Assembly: GCA_005116955.1 (NCBI GenBank)
Contig: SWDI01000004.1
Coordinates: forward strand, 30,834-94,833
Direction: 5' to 3'
DNA from: Nitrospira sp.
GTDB lineage: Bacteria > Nitrospirota > Nitrospiria > Nitrospirales > Nitrospiraceae
Length of the DNA stretch: 64,000 bases
The notes under the pieces were generated by a model. That model saw only the letters and a program-made list of their open reading frames with translations, did not search any database and had not been told where the DNA came from. The translations under genes and the position numbers were made by a program. Shown piece by piece: positions 27,813 through 37,341 of the stretch. Within the stretch, counting starts at the first letter, position 1, and every line of letters begins with the position of its first letter.

Positions 27813-29360
27813 ATGGCTCAAACGAATGGTCAACGAATCGATATCCACCCCACGCAGGAACCACTGCCGCCGGTCGAGCCTTGTACCCTGGTCATTTTCG
27901 GAGGTTCAGGTGACTTGGCTCGTCGGCGTTTGATCCCGGCAGTCTACAATCTCCTCCTCGACGGGTTACTCCCATCGAACTATGTCGTGATTGGCCTGGG
28001 CCGTACCCCCATGAGCGATGAAGAGTTCCGATCCAGCGTCCGCGATGGCGTCGTCAAACATTCTCGACAGGCTCTCATCGAAGATACGTGGAATGCCTTT
28101 TCCCAACATCTGTTTTACTTGGCGGGAGGAAACGACGACGCGCAGACCTATGTGCGCCTAAAGGAACGGGCCGAAGAACTTGAGCGTAGGTTCCAACTAC
28201 CCGGGAACCGCATTTTCTACCTCAGCATTCCTCCCAGTTCCTTCACTGATGTCTGTGAGGGATTATCCCGTTCTGGACTGACAGGAACTCCGGGAACTCG
28301 TTCGCCCTATACACGCATCATCGTGGAAAAACCGGTTGGGCGGGATCTGGCCTCCGCTCAGGCCATCAATGAAGTCACAGGCCGTGTCTTTGACGAGTCT
28401 CAGATCTTCCGGATCGATCATTATCTCGGGAAAGAGACTGTTCAGAATCTCATGGTCGTGCGCTTCGCCAACAGCATTTTTGAGCCGATTTGGAACCACA
28501 AATACGTGGATCACGTCCAAATCACCGTGAGCGAAGCGGAAGGCGTCGGCACGCGAGCAAGCTACTATGAAGAAGCCGGCGCGCTTCGCGATATGATCCA
28601 AAACCATTTACTGCAGTTGCTCTGCCTCGTTGCCATGGAACCGCCGTACTCGCTCGATCCGAATGTCGTGCGCAACGCCAAGATGGAAGTGCTCCGCTGC
28701 TTGCGGCCCATCACGGAAAAGGACGTGGACAAATTTACCGTGCGGGCACAGTACACAGAAGGAACGGCCCATGGCACACCAGTGCCCGGCTATCGACGCG
28801 AAAAAGGCGTCAAACCGAACTCCACTACTGAAACATACGTGGCTATAAAATGCTTCGTGGAGAATTGGCGGTGGTCCGGAGTCCCGTTCTACTTGCGGAC
28901 TGGAAAAGCGTTGCCTCTGCGCGCGAGCGAAGTCGCCGTGCAATTCAAAGAAATCCCGCAGATCCTCTTCAATGCCAATGCACAGAACCCTCAGGCCCCA
29001 AACGTCTTGACGTTGAAGATTCAACCGGAAGAAGGGCTCTCTCTCCGCATCGTCTCCCGAGTGCCGGGGACTCGCGCACAAACCCATCCCGTCGAGATGA
29101 ACTTCAAGTATGGGGAAGTATTTGGGCGGCCGTCTCCAGAGGCCTACGAACGCCTCTTGCTCGACGTGATGGCTGGAGATGCCTCTCGTTTCATGCGGCG
29201 CGATGCGGTGGAAGCATCCTGGGCCTGGATCACCCAGATTCTAGAAGCGTGGGACAAGTCGGGACAACGGTGGCTCCCCGAGTATCAAGCCGGTACATGG
29301 GGACCGGTGGAAGCAGATCGGTTGATCCAAAATGACGGCCGCACCTGGCGAGTGCTGTAG
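27813..29360 (+). CDS. zwf: Glucose-6-phosphate dehydrogenase
   Basis: Oxidises glucose 6-phosphate to 6-phosphogluconolactone with NADP. 515 residues; the N-terminal nucleotide site is LVIFGGSGDLARRRLIPA, the catalytic signature RIDHYLGKETVQN (His/Asp/Lys), followed by KPVGRDL earlier and the substrate-binding FYLRTGKALPLRASE. GAGGAG lies six bases from the ATG. Second gene of the gnd-zwf operon; convergent with the thioredoxin gene. Confidence 0.96.
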   Translation: MAQTNGQRIDIHPTQEPLPPVEPCTLVIFGGSGDLARRRLIPAVYNLLLDGLLPSNYVVIGLGRTPMSDEEFRSSVRDGVVKHSRQALIEDTWNAFSQHLFYLAGGNDDAQTYVRLKERAEELERRFQLPGNRIFYLSIPPSSFTDVCEGLSRSGLTGTPGTRSPYTRIIVEKPVGRDLASAQAINEVTGRVFDESQIFRIDHYLGKETVQNLMVVRFANSIFEPIWNHKYVDHVQITVSEAEGVGTRASYYEEAGALRDMIQNHLLQLLCLVAMEPPYSLDPNVVRNAKMEVLRCLRPITEKDVDKFTVRAQYTEGTAHGTPVPGYRREKGVKPNSTTETYVAIKCFVENWRWSGVPFYLRTGKALPLRASEVAVQFKEIPQILFNANAQNPQAPNVLTLKIQPEEGLSLRIVSRVPGTRAQTHPVEMNFKYGEVFGRPSPEAYERLLLDVMAGDASRFMRRDAVEASWAWITQILEAWDKSGQRWLPEYQAGTWGPVEADRLIQNDGRTWRVL

Positions 29361-29381
29361 ACTAATCTGCACGGAGGCCCA

Positions 29382-29714
29382 TCATCGACCCAATGCAATT
29401 CGGATTTGTTTTGCGATCTCATCCCTCTTTCCCAGTCCACCGATAAATTTTACGAACTCCCCATTTTGATACAACGCCAGGGCTGGAAGCGAGGAGACTT
29501 CCAGCTCGGCGGGGATCTGAAACTCCTCATCGACATTCATTGTCAGGATGAGTACCTGTTCGCCCCATTCCTGCTGCAACTGTTCTAATTCCTTCATCAA
29601 GGCTCGGCAATGGCCGCAGCCTGGCTTCCAGAATTCGACCAACACCGGAACAGTGCTTACCTCCACCACCCGGTCAAACTCTCGATCAGTGACGGCTTGG
29701 AGCATAGAACTCAT
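29382..29714 (-). CDS. Thioredoxin
   Basis: 110-residue thioredoxin-fold protein. The longest frame starts far upstream inside the neighbouring esterase gene, but family length and the ATGA overlap with the esterase stop point to ATG 29714. The active site is CGHC in EFWKPGCGHCRALMKEL (not the classical CGPC), followed by a cis-proline region SSLPALALYQNG. Likely a cytoplasmic disulphide reductase or specialised thioredoxin; translationally coupled to the esterase. Confidence 0.9.
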   Translation of the reverse strand: MSSMLQAVTDREFDRVVEVSTVPVLVEFWKPGCGHCRALMKELEQLQQEWGEQVLILTMNVDEEFQIPAELEVSSLPALALYQNGEFVKFIGGLGKRDEIAKQIRIALGR

Positions 29715-30349
29715 TGCTGCTTGTTCTGCGCCAACAGCGGCTTCAAGATATGGGCTACCTGCTCGGCAAATAGCCGATACCCGGCGGTGGTCAGATGAAT
29801 CCCGTCGTTCGAATAGATCGCCGCCAATTGGCCACTCCCCGGATCTGCAGTGGCTGCAAAAAGATCGACGCAGGTAAGGCCTTTCGAACCGGCGTAATCT
29901 TGGATACGCTGGTTCAATTGGTTTCGCCTGGCAAGGTGCTCGGCAACCCACTCCTGTCCCTCTCGGCTACCCGAAGCATCTTCCACTCGAATCGAAGGCA
30001 CCGTCACAGAAATCGGAACCGCACCCATCGCCAAGGTCTGTTCGTACATCGTGGCCAGATTGTGCATGATTTCGGACGATGACGCGTTCCACCCTAGGTC
30101 GTTGGTCCCCCCAAGGATCGGCACGTAGTCTGGCTGATGATCAAGCACATCGCGCTGGAATCGCATGACCATCTCGCTCGTCAACTCACCACAGATCCCG
30201 GAGATGCGAGCCTGCCCTGCCCCGCCTAAAAAAGACTGTAAGAACTGCCCGTAGGGAGTCTCTCGTCCAACCGGATTGTCCCTGGTCGGCGACTGAAACC
30301 CAGCCGTCAGACTATCGCCGAAACAGATCACGAGGGGAATTCTACTCAT
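29711..30349 (-). CDS. SGNH/GDSL-family esterase (TesA-like)
   Basis: 212 residues from ATG 30349. The four SGNH blocks are visible: FGDSLTAGF (nucleophile Ser), the Gly block in ISGICGELTSE, GGTNDLGWN (Asn) and DGIHLTTAGY (Asp and His). The TesA relatives act as arylesterase, lysophospholipase or thioesterase; no signal peptide is seen here, so cytoplasmic location is likely. Stop overlaps the thioredoxin start by four bases. Confidence 0.88.
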   Translation of the reverse strand: MSRIPLVICFGDSLTAGFQSPTRDNPVGRETPYGQFLQSFLGGAGQARISGICGELTSEMVMRFQRDVLDHQPDYVPILGGTNDLGWNASSSEIMHNLATMYEQTLAMGAVPISVTVPSIRVEDASGSREGQEWVAEHLARRNQLNQRIQDYAGSKGLTCVDLFAATADPGSGQLAAIYSNDGIHLTTAGYRLFAEQVAHILKPLLAQNKQQ

Positions 30350-30480
30350 AGTGCGGCTCGATTCTACCGAGGCTTCTCGTGGCAAACAAGCCATTGGATC
30401 ACGTACGTATCCGGAGTAGCACGACTGCAGAGAACGCTGATTTCCTTGACGAATCTGCGATCTGCCGGTAGGTCTTACGT

Positions 30481-32280
30481 ATGACGACGAATCTCAAAAC
30501 GGCTCAAGAAATGATGGCCGCCGCAGTCGCCGCACGCACGGCTGAAGATCCAGAAATTGTCTCCGTCAAACGTGTCTTAAAACTACTGGACAAGACGGCC
30601 AAATCGAACCGGACGTACGGCTCAACAAACCCTGTTGCTCAGAAATTTACACAGCAACTATTCGAAGAATTGACCAACCACCTCACGACGTATTCACGAC
30701 TGGCTTTCCTCGTTCAACGATCCGAATTGCTGTGCAAGGATGTTGTCGTATACCAGGCCGAGCAGGATGGAGGAAGCGAGAGTCTCGCCTTCAAACTGTA
30801 CGGTGACGGCATCCGAGAACTTGTTCTACACGAAGGACTCACGCAAGAGGAGCTGTCGCTCTTCCTTGCATCCTTATGGAGCAACGTCGACTCGAATGAG
30901 GACGACGATGATATCGTCACACGCCTATGGTCTCGGAATCTATCGACGATCACACTCGCAACAGCCGAAGAACTCTCAAAGTCGTCGATAACAAACAACG
31001 GCGTGACCCATCCTGACAGTAGCATGAGTTCATCGGATTCAACACTCAGAGAGTTGCTAGACCGGGAACGCGAACGTAAAAAGCAGGGCAAAGAAGGGAC
31101 CGTCGCTGAGAGCAGTGGTTCTGGAAACACTAAAAATCGCTTCCAGTCTGGGCTTGCAGGCTATGAAGTGACGGAAGAGGAACTGGCCGTCCTCGCACAA
31201 GAGATCGAAGCAGAGCGAAAACAAGATAGTCTTATATATATCCTGGACATGTTAACTGCAATTCTCGCCTCAGAGAAGTCTCCCGCGTTACTGACGAAAC
31301 TCTTCAGTCTGTGGGGCACCATCGTGGAATCTCTTCTGTGCGAAGGCAAATGGACGGTATTGGAGAACGTCTTAAATCTCCTCCACGAAACGGACGCCCT
31401 ACGGCCAGATCTGAGTGAAGAACACAAACAACAGTTAGCCTCGCTCCTCAATGGACTCGGTCGCACGGAACGAGTGAAGATAATCGAGGGCTATCTCAAC
31501 CAAAGCCCAGACGTCGACGTGAACGGGCTCTCTGCCATCTTACTACTGATGAAAGCGGATGCCGTCCCCTCACTCTGTTCGCTTCTCGCGAGCCTCACCT
31601 CACCGAGCCACCAAGCCATCGTGTCAGACGTCCTTGTAACCCTCGCGAAGGACCAGCCAGATTCCTTGTTGCGAGGGTTATCAGACCGTCGACCAGGGTA
31701 TGTCCGTAATCTGCTTTCAATTCTCATCAAATGGAACAACCCCAAGTTCGCCGATTCGATTGAACGATTAACCCGGTATCCTGACGCGCAGGTTCGCCGG
31801 GAAGTCATCCGCGCCCTCGGCCTGTTCCGACCCAATGGCAATGGATCGAAACTCGTCTCCCTCTCAACCGATGAAGATGATGGAGTTCGCTTTGCTGCGC
31901 TCAAGCTGCTCATGTCCGGTCAGTACACCGTTCCCTTCTCCCAATGGTCCCCTCTTCTGTTGGAAGAAGGATTTATGGAACGCCCTATCAGTGAGAGACG
32001 AGCAGTCTTTCAGGCTGTTCGCGCCACGTGCGGCGACGAAGCGGTTCCCTATTGGCAAGGTCTCCTGACAGAATGGGCGTGGACGAATCGGAAAAAGAAG
32101 GAAGAATTTGCGGTCTTAGGAGCAGAAACGCTTGGGAAACTCGCCACCCCTGCCGCCATCGCCGCTCTTTCCCTTGGGGCCAAAAAGGGAAGTGCCGCAG
32201 TTCGTCAGGCCTGTGCCGCAGCATTGTTGCAAGCTCAACGGCTACAACGCAGCCTCCCCTCAACCGGCTCCACACCGTAG
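30481..32280 (+). CDS. HEAT-repeat protein with a domain shared with the next gene
   Basis: 599 residues, no signal peptide. Residues about 30-140 form a mixed domain (KSNRTYGSTNPVAQKF then LAFLVQRSELLCKDVVVY then DGIRELVLHEGL). This same layout recurs at the N-terminus of the HD-GYP protein encoded next. An acidic and serine-rich linker follows (about 140-240), then HEAT-like helical repeats to the end (for example VRREVIRALGLFRPNG, VRFAALKLLMSG). Stop lies 11 bases before the HD-GYP start. Probably a scaffold or sensor working with that phosphodiesterase. Confidence 0.7.
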   Translation: MTTNLKTAQEMMAAAVAARTAEDPEIVSVKRVLKLLDKTAKSNRTYGSTNPVAQKFTQQLFEELTNHLTTYSRLAFLVQRSELLCKDVVVYQAEQDGGSESLAFKLYGDGIRELVLHEGLTQEELSLFLASLWSNVDSNEDDDDIVTRLWSRNLSTITLATAEELSKSSITNNGVTHPDSSMSSSDSTLRELLDRERERKKQGKEGTVAESSGSGNTKNRFQSGLAGYEVTEEELAVLAQEIEAERKQDSLIYILDMLTAILASEKSPALLTKLFSLWGTIVESLLCEGKWTVLENVLNLLHETDALRPDLSEEHKQQLASLLNGLGRTERVKIIEGYLNQSPDVDVNGLSAILLLMKADAVPSLCSLLASLTSPSHQAIVSDVLVTLAKDQPDSLLRGLSDRRPGYVRNLLSILIKWNNPKFADSIERLTRYPDAQVRREVIRALGLFRPNGNGSKLVSLSTDEDDGVRFAALKLLMSGQYTVPFSQWSPLLLEEGFMERPISERRAVFQAVRATCGDEAVPYWQGLLTEWAWTNRKKKEEFAVLGAETLGKLATPAAIAALSLGAKKGSAAVRQACAAALLQAQRLQRSLPSTGSTP

Positions 32281-32291
32281 GAAACACGATC

Positions 32292-33842
32292 GTGAAAGAA
32301 GGCCACTCACAGTCTCTGCAAACCCCGGCCAGCCAAGATCATAGCCAGCCGCTCCTGACACATGAAAAGTCGTTATCGCGGAAGATAGGCCAAGGGTCAG
32401 AAGCCGGAGACATCCTCGACCAACAGTTGGTGATGCTGGGATTCCAGCTCATCACACAGTTAAATACGCTGATTAAAACGTCAAGAATTCATGGCCGCGC
32501 CAACGCCGCTCTCGACAAGCCCGTTGAAACGATGTTGACCCTCATTGAAACCCTCGCCCACGACCAAGCGGTCACCTTATGGGTACAGGACGATTTCCTC
32601 TTCCTCGGCGAGAACCATCTGAAAGTGACGGCCCAACAAATGATGGTCGTCTCAAGCGTTCTTGATGCCCTGAAAAAGTGGAAGATCGGCGGCCTAACAT
32701 TTTCCTCTTCGGCCTCCTCCAAAGACCTTCGAGAGTTCGCCCACCTCTTCGTCAGTCTAGACCCGGCCACGAAATCAATCGAGGACTTCCGACAGGAATT
32801 GCTCACCCTGGCCGTGGCCGGCATCGAACTGAAGGACCCTCGACTACTCAACCTACGAGAAGATCTTCCAGGAAACAGAAATTCGAAAGCTCAGCACAAA
32901 ACACGCTCAAAAGCTGGGTACAACAAAGCCGCCGATGCGGTCGGCAATCTGACGCAGTCGTCTCGCGATGGCAAAGCGTTAAGTTTTAAGCAGGCAAAAC
33001 GCGCCATTCAAAATATCGTCGACCTGATGATGCAGGACGAGTCGATCATGCTGGGCCTCACCACGCTTCGCTGCCACGATCAATACACCCATAACCACTC
33101 TGTCAACGTCTCGCTCCTCTCCATTGCGCTCGCAAACAGAGCGGGTTATCCAAAAGTCGAACTAGCTGATCTCGGCTTAGCTGCGCTGTTTCACGACATG
33201 GGAAAGTCAACCATCCCCCTGGAAGTCTTGAATAAACCGGGTGAGTTTACGGAAGACGAGTGGACGATGATGCGCAACCACCCCACGGAAGGAGTCTTGA
33301 GCCTCACGCAGTTACGCGGCATCACCAATCTTCCAACCCGCATGGCCGCAGCATCCTTCGAACACCACATGAACTTAGACTATTCCGGCTATCCCAAATT
33401 AAAGACACCGTGGAAACTCTCCCTGACGGGGCGCATTCTGACGATCGCCGATTGCTACGATGCCATGACATCGTCCCGTGTCTACCGCCGAGAACCGATG
33501 TCACCCTCAAAAGTACTGAATATGATGCTTTCGAAATCTGGGAAAAGTTTTGACGCGACCTTGATCAAACTGTTCGTCAATTGCGTGGGAATCATTCCGA
33601 TCGGAAGCCTGGTCGTCCTCGATTCCGATGCATTCGCCGTCGTACTCAAGCCTGCTGCCGATATCACCGAGAGCGAACGGCCGGTCGTCAAGGTCATCAC
33701 CGATGCGCAGGGAACTCCCATCGAGAATGGTCTCGAGTTGGACTTGACCGAGAAGGACGACACCGGCGAGTACCGCCATAGCATCATTCGGCTGGTCGAC
33801 AACACGGAGCACAAATTCGATACCAGCCGATACTTCGTCTAA
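32292..33842 (+). CDS. HD-GYP domain phosphodiesterase
   Basis: 516 residues from GTG 32292 (AGGAA upstream, 11 bases after the previous stop). N-terminal domain about 40-165 is related in layout to that of the HEAT protein. The HD-GYP domain (about 250-430) has HDQYTHNHSVNVSLLS, the metal motif ALFHDMGKS, HPTEG, and the GYP segment EHHMNLDYSGYP, then ILTIADCYDAMTS. Such domains hydrolyse cyclic di-GMP (or cGAMP). A final domain of about 90 residues (IGSLVVLDSDAFAVVL) follows. The metal and GYP residues look intact, so an active enzyme is likely. Confidence 0.88.
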   Translation: MKEGHSQSLQTPASQDHSQPLLTHEKSLSRKIGQGSEAGDILDQQLVMLGFQLITQLNTLIKTSRIHGRANAALDKPVETMLTLIETLAHDQAVTLWVQDDFLFLGENHLKVTAQQMMVVSSVLDALKKWKIGGLTFSSSASSKDLREFAHLFVSLDPATKSIEDFRQELLTLAVAGIELKDPRLLNLREDLPGNRNSKAQHKTRSKAGYNKAADAVGNLTQSSRDGKALSFKQAKRAIQNIVDLMMQDESIMLGLTTLRCHDQYTHNHSVNVSLLSIALANRAGYPKVELADLGLAALFHDMGKSTIPLEVLNKPGEFTEDEWTMMRNHPTEGVLSLTQLRGITNLPTRMAAASFEHHMNLDYSGYPKLKTPWKLSLTGRILTIADCYDAMTSSRVYRREPMSPSKVLNMMLSKSGKSFDATLIKLFVNCVGIIPIGSLVVLDSDAFAVVLKPAADITESERPVVKVITDAQGTPIENGLELDLTEKDDTGEYRHSIIRLVDNTEHKFDTSRYFV

Positions 33843-33916
33843 CCGTCATAGACTGCGCGCCTCTTGTCCGCAACGTGCTCCTCTTCGCTTGACAGCCTGA
33901 ATTCCGATCTTCGACA

Positions 33917-34867
33917 ATGCACAAAATGGATGGACATGTCGTCATCGAACGATTGGAGTTCCGCAGCCGCTGCGGCGTAACGCCTGAGGAACGCGCTCGC
34001 CCACAACCCCTCGCGCTCGATTTGGAATTGGACTGTCGACTGGAAGTAGCAGGGTTGTCCGACGATCTTGTTCACACGATCGACTACGCGAAAGTGGCTC
34101 AGCGAGTCGTCGACATCGGGACCGCTCAGGAGTCACAGCTGCTGGAAACGCTGGCGGAACGACTCCTGACAGCCCTCTTTGCTGAATTCTCGATCGATCA
34201 TGTCAAGTTATGGCTCCGAAAACTACATCCTCCGATCTCCAACGTGACCCGTTCTGTCGGGATCAGCCTTGAACGTACAAGGCTCACACAGCACCTCCTG
34301 CGAGCAGATCCGCCACCAGCCCGGTTTCTCGTCCAGCAACTTCAACGGCTTCCCAAAGGCAGAGTCCTCGATGTGGCCTCCGGCAGCGGGCGTCACGCGT
34401 TGTTCCTCGCCTCACTAGGCTACCAGATCGATACAGTCGATCGTGACGAACAGGCCCTCGCACGACTTTCAGCCAGCGCTCGAATACGACACCTCACCGG
34501 CATCAGTTCGCGAGTGCTGGATCTGGAGCGGCAACCGCTGCAAGAGCCGCATCTCGGACACGAAGCGTACGATGCCGTTGTCGTCTTCTTTTACCTGCAC
34601 CGCCCCCTCTTCCCCTCTCTCATTGACGCGCTCAAGCCCGGCGGGGTGTTGCTGTATGAAACTTTTACACTCGAAAACCACGTACAGCGCCAACATCCAA
34701 GGCGTCGAGAGTTTTGTCTTGCACAGGGTGAACTCATACGGCTTCTCCCCGACCTCCGCATTCTCCATTATGATGAAGGACTCCATGAGGGAATGAACGG
34801 GTCGGAATCCGTCTACACCGCCCAACTTGTTGCGCAGAAACCTTTTACTCCAGAGCCATCGACATGA
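33917..34867 (+). CDS. folB: FolB (dihydroneopterin aldolase) fused to SAM methyltransferase
   Basis: 316 residues. Residues 1 to about 120 are a dihydroneopterin aldolase: IERLEFRSRCGVTPEERARPQPL with the substrate-binding Glu, IDYAKVAQRV, and VKLWLRKLHPPISN with the catalytic Lys. Residues about 125-316 are a class I methyltransferase, motif I GRVLDVASGSGRHALFLASL and post-motif LKPGGVLLYETFT. I know no standard FolB of this architecture. The catalytic residues of both halves look present, so the protein could link folate precursor synthesis to methylation. Its stop overlaps the start of the PHP gene by four bases. Confidence 0.85.
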   Translation: MHKMDGHVVIERLEFRSRCGVTPEERARPQPLALDLELDCRLEVAGLSDDLVHTIDYAKVAQRVVDIGTAQESQLLETLAERLLTALFAEFSIDHVKLWLRKLHPPISNVTRSVGISLERTRLTQHLLRADPPPARFLVQQLQRLPKGRVLDVASGSGRHALFLASLGYQIDTVDRDEQALARLSASARIRHLTGISSRVLDLERQPLQEPHLGHEAYDAVVVFFYLHRPLFPSLIDALKPGGVLLYETFTLENHVQRQHPRRREFCLAQGELIRLLPDLRILHYDEGLHEGMNGSESVYTAQLVAQKPFTPEPST

Positions 34868-35712
34868 GTCGCCTGGACCTTCATCTGCATACCACCCACT
34901 CTGACGGAAGTTGTACGCCCACTGAAGTGGTGAATATGGCACGCCACGCAAAGGTGACGGCCTTGGCGATCACCGATCATGACATCATGACGGGTATCAC
35001 TGAGGCCATGACGGCCGGACAACAGTGTGGAATCGAGATCATACCTGGGGTAGAAATCAGCTCGTTTACGGGCAATTCTGAGTTGCACGTTCTGGGGTAC
35101 TTTCTTGATCAGCAGGATCCTGACCTGCTTGCTCGCCTAAAGACTTTGCGGGACGGGCGTCACCGCCGAAATCCACAGATCATCGAACGTCTGCAGACCC
35201 TTGGAATCGACATTACATACGATGAAGTCCGCGCACTCGCCGGCAGCGATTCGGTTGGTAGACCGCACATTGCCCGTGCCTTAATGGACAAACACGTCGT
35301 CGCTTCTGCGAAAGAAGCCTTTGATCGCTTTCTTGCTGAGGGTAAACCGGCCTACGTTCCTCGGGAACTCCCGAGCCCTGCCGAAGCCATTTGTTGGATC
35401 AAGGCAGCTCGAGGACTTGCCGTCCTGGCTCATCCGACATGGGTCAAAGTCGCGGAGCAGTCGCTGGTTGATCTGGTTCGACAGCTCAAATCCGATGGGC
35501 TTGACGGGGTAGAGGTCTACTATAGTACACATGCCGCGCGACAGACTCGAGAATACCTTAGCCTAGCCCAACAACTCGGCCTCCTGGTCACCGGCGGAAG
35601 CGACTTTCATGGCCTCACGAAACCCGACATCGAAGTCGGCATCGGCAAGGGCACGCTACACATTCCAACCTCCCTGCTCCCCAAGATGAAGGAAGCCGCT
35701 GGACGACTCTAG
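34864..35712 (+). CDS. PHP-domain phosphoesterase (RNase AM/YciV type)
   Basis: 282 residues. Metal-binding motifs of the PHP family are evident: DLHLHTTHSDG (1), ITDHD (2), PGVEIS (3), VLAHPTW (late) and GGSDFHG near the C-terminus. Relatives are 5'-3' exoribonucleases acting on rRNA 5' ends or 3',5'-nucleoside bisphosphate phosphatases. Starts inside the stop of the folB fusion (ATGA), so it is translationally coupled to it. Confidence 0.88.
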   Translation: MSRLDLHLHTTHSDGSCTPTEVVNMARHAKVTALAITDHDIMTGITEAMTAGQQCGIEIIPGVEISSFTGNSELHVLGYFLDQQDPDLLARLKTLRDGRHRRNPQIIERLQTLGIDITYDEVRALAGSDSVGRPHIARALMDKHVVASAKEAFDRFLAEGKPAYVPRELPSPAEAICWIKAARGLAVLAHPTWVKVAEQSLVDLVRQLKSDGLDGVEVYYSTHAARQTREYLSLAQQLGLLVTGGSDFHGLTKPDIEVGIGKGTLHIPTSLLPKMKEAAGRL

Positions 35713-35798
35713 CGCGATATCCTCCGCATGTTTCTCCCAATCCATTGACTCTCCTTGAGTATCCGCTAGACTCTGACTATCTTCTGATCGTGTCACCC

Positions 35799-37196
35799 AT
35801 GGTCAACGCGTCGAGCTGGACCCTTCAATATGTGCTTGTCACACTGGCCATACTGTTGGCCGGTCCCGTACTGAGCAAACTCCCGGCGGCGGAGTCGATT
35901 CCTCTCTCGCTGTTCGGCTTGACGAGTTCTCAAACCATTCGCTTCATTGCCGAAGGAACAGGGCTGGTCGCACTCTGCATGCTTTCGCTCCGCGCATTTT
36001 TCCAGATGCCGGAAAACGGACGAGGTTTTTCGTTTCTGCGACAACTGGTCCTTCCGGTCACCACCCTGTTCATGGTGATCGTGATAGATAAGACCATCCG
36101 GGTTACCGGACTTGCGCTGCTCGCCCCTGTAGGCCCCACAGGCTATGCCCTAGCCTATACCGCAGCATTGACGCTGAGTGGGATTTGGATCACCGCTGCG
36201 TGGATTTTGCATCTCGAGGCTCTTCGCCGTTTTTTCGTAAAACCTGTACAATCGACTCGACACCAAGAACCGGGAGCGTCCGCCGAAGGCACTGACGATA
36301 TCGACTCAGAACAAGAACAGCGCGAGTCCGAGGCCGCAACGCCCATCCTTACATTACAGAACGGTCCACCCAGTACGCTCGGTCGGTATAAGGTGTTCAA
36401 GGAGTTAGGGCGCGGCTCAATGGGGGTGGTGTATCTGGGGAAAGATCCGACGATCCAGCGATTCGTGGCGATCAAAACCATGCGGCTCGACGAGATCGAC
36501 GACCACGATAAACTGCAGGAAGTGAAAGCTCGGTTTTTTCAGGAAGCCGAATCCACCGGGCGATTGTCTCACCCCAATATTGTCACGATCTTCGACGCCG
36601 GAGAAGAAGACGACCTCGGTTACATCGCCATGGAGATGCTGCAGGGCACCACGCTCAAGCAGTGGTCACGGAAACCCAATCTCCTGCCGCTCACAAAAAT
36701 GATTCCGATACTGGCGACCGTCGCCGACGCGATGGATTATGCCCATCAGCAGGGCGTTGTGCATCGCGACATCAAACCGGCGAACATCATGCTGACCACC
36801 GATGAGGTCGTCAAGATCATGGACTTCGGCATCGCCAAGATGGCGACATCGTCGAAAACTCAGACGAATATTGTGCTGGGAACTCCCACGTATATGTCCC
36901 CCGAGCAGATCTCAGGGAAAAAGGTGGATGGGCGCTCAGATATTTTCTCGCTCGGCGTCGTCATGTTCGAGCTCCTGACCGGTCGTCCTCCCTTTATTGC
37001 GGACAACGTCTCAGCATTGCTGTTTGCCATCGCTCACACGCCGCATCCCAGTGTGAAAGCCATCAGGCCAGATCTTTCTCCCATCGTAAAGAAAGTCCTG
37101 GATCGAGCGTTGCAGAAAGACCCGGTCCACCGCTATCGCCGCGCCGGAGAGTTCGCCATGGAACTCCGCTCCTGTCTTGAAGAGTTGGCTGCGTAA
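35799..37196 (+). CDS. Membrane Ser/Thr protein kinase
   Basis: About 465 residues if ATG 35799 is used; TTG 35745 or GTG 35790 cannot be excluded, and no start has a clear ribosome-binding site. Four hydrophobic segments lie in residues about 5-165, then an acidic linker and a cytoplasmic protein kinase domain: GRGSMGVVYLG (ATP loop), VAIK lysine, HRDIKPANIM (catalytic loop), DFGIAKM and GTPTYMSPEQ (activation segment). All catalytic residues are present. Instead of an extracellular sensor domain, the input seems to be the membrane bundle itself. Last gene of the plus-strand run from 30481. Confidence 0.85.
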   Translation: MVNASSWTLQYVLVTLAILLAGPVLSKLPAAESIPLSLFGLTSSQTIRFIAEGTGLVALCMLSLRAFFQMPENGRGFSFLRQLVLPVTTLFMVIVIDKTIRVTGLALLAPVGPTGYALAYTAALTLSGIWITAAWILHLEALRRFFVKPVQSTRHQEPGASAEGTDDIDSEQEQRESEAATPILTLQNGPPSTLGRYKVFKELGRGSMGVVYLGKDPTIQRFVAIKTMRLDEIDDHDKLQEVKARFFQEAESTGRLSHPNIVTIFDAGEEDDLGYIAMEMLQGTTLKQWSRKPNLLPLTKMIPILATVADAMDYAHQQGVVHRDIKPANIMLTTDEVVKIMDFGIAKMATSSKTQTNIVLGTPTYMSPEQISGKKVDGRSDIFSLGVVMFELLTGRPPFIADNVSALLFAIAHTPHPSVKAIRPDLSPIVKKVLDRALQKDPVHRYRRAGEFAMELRSCLEELAA

Positions 37197-37341
37197 ATAC
37201 GGGGTACTCCTTCTCTCGACTCTTCGCGAGTTTTCAGCTTGAGCGACTCCTCCCCATCACTATCTCTGAATCGCCCCAAGTTGGTAGTCGAACATGACGC
37301 AAACGCAGCTGTGAGGGAACCGATGCCTGATATGCGAATCT

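Noticed and set aside
30446..30474. TTGACG plus weak -10 before the HEAT gene
   Set aside because: The -35 fits sigma-70 but the -10 (TAGGTC) does not, so a promoter call is not justified.
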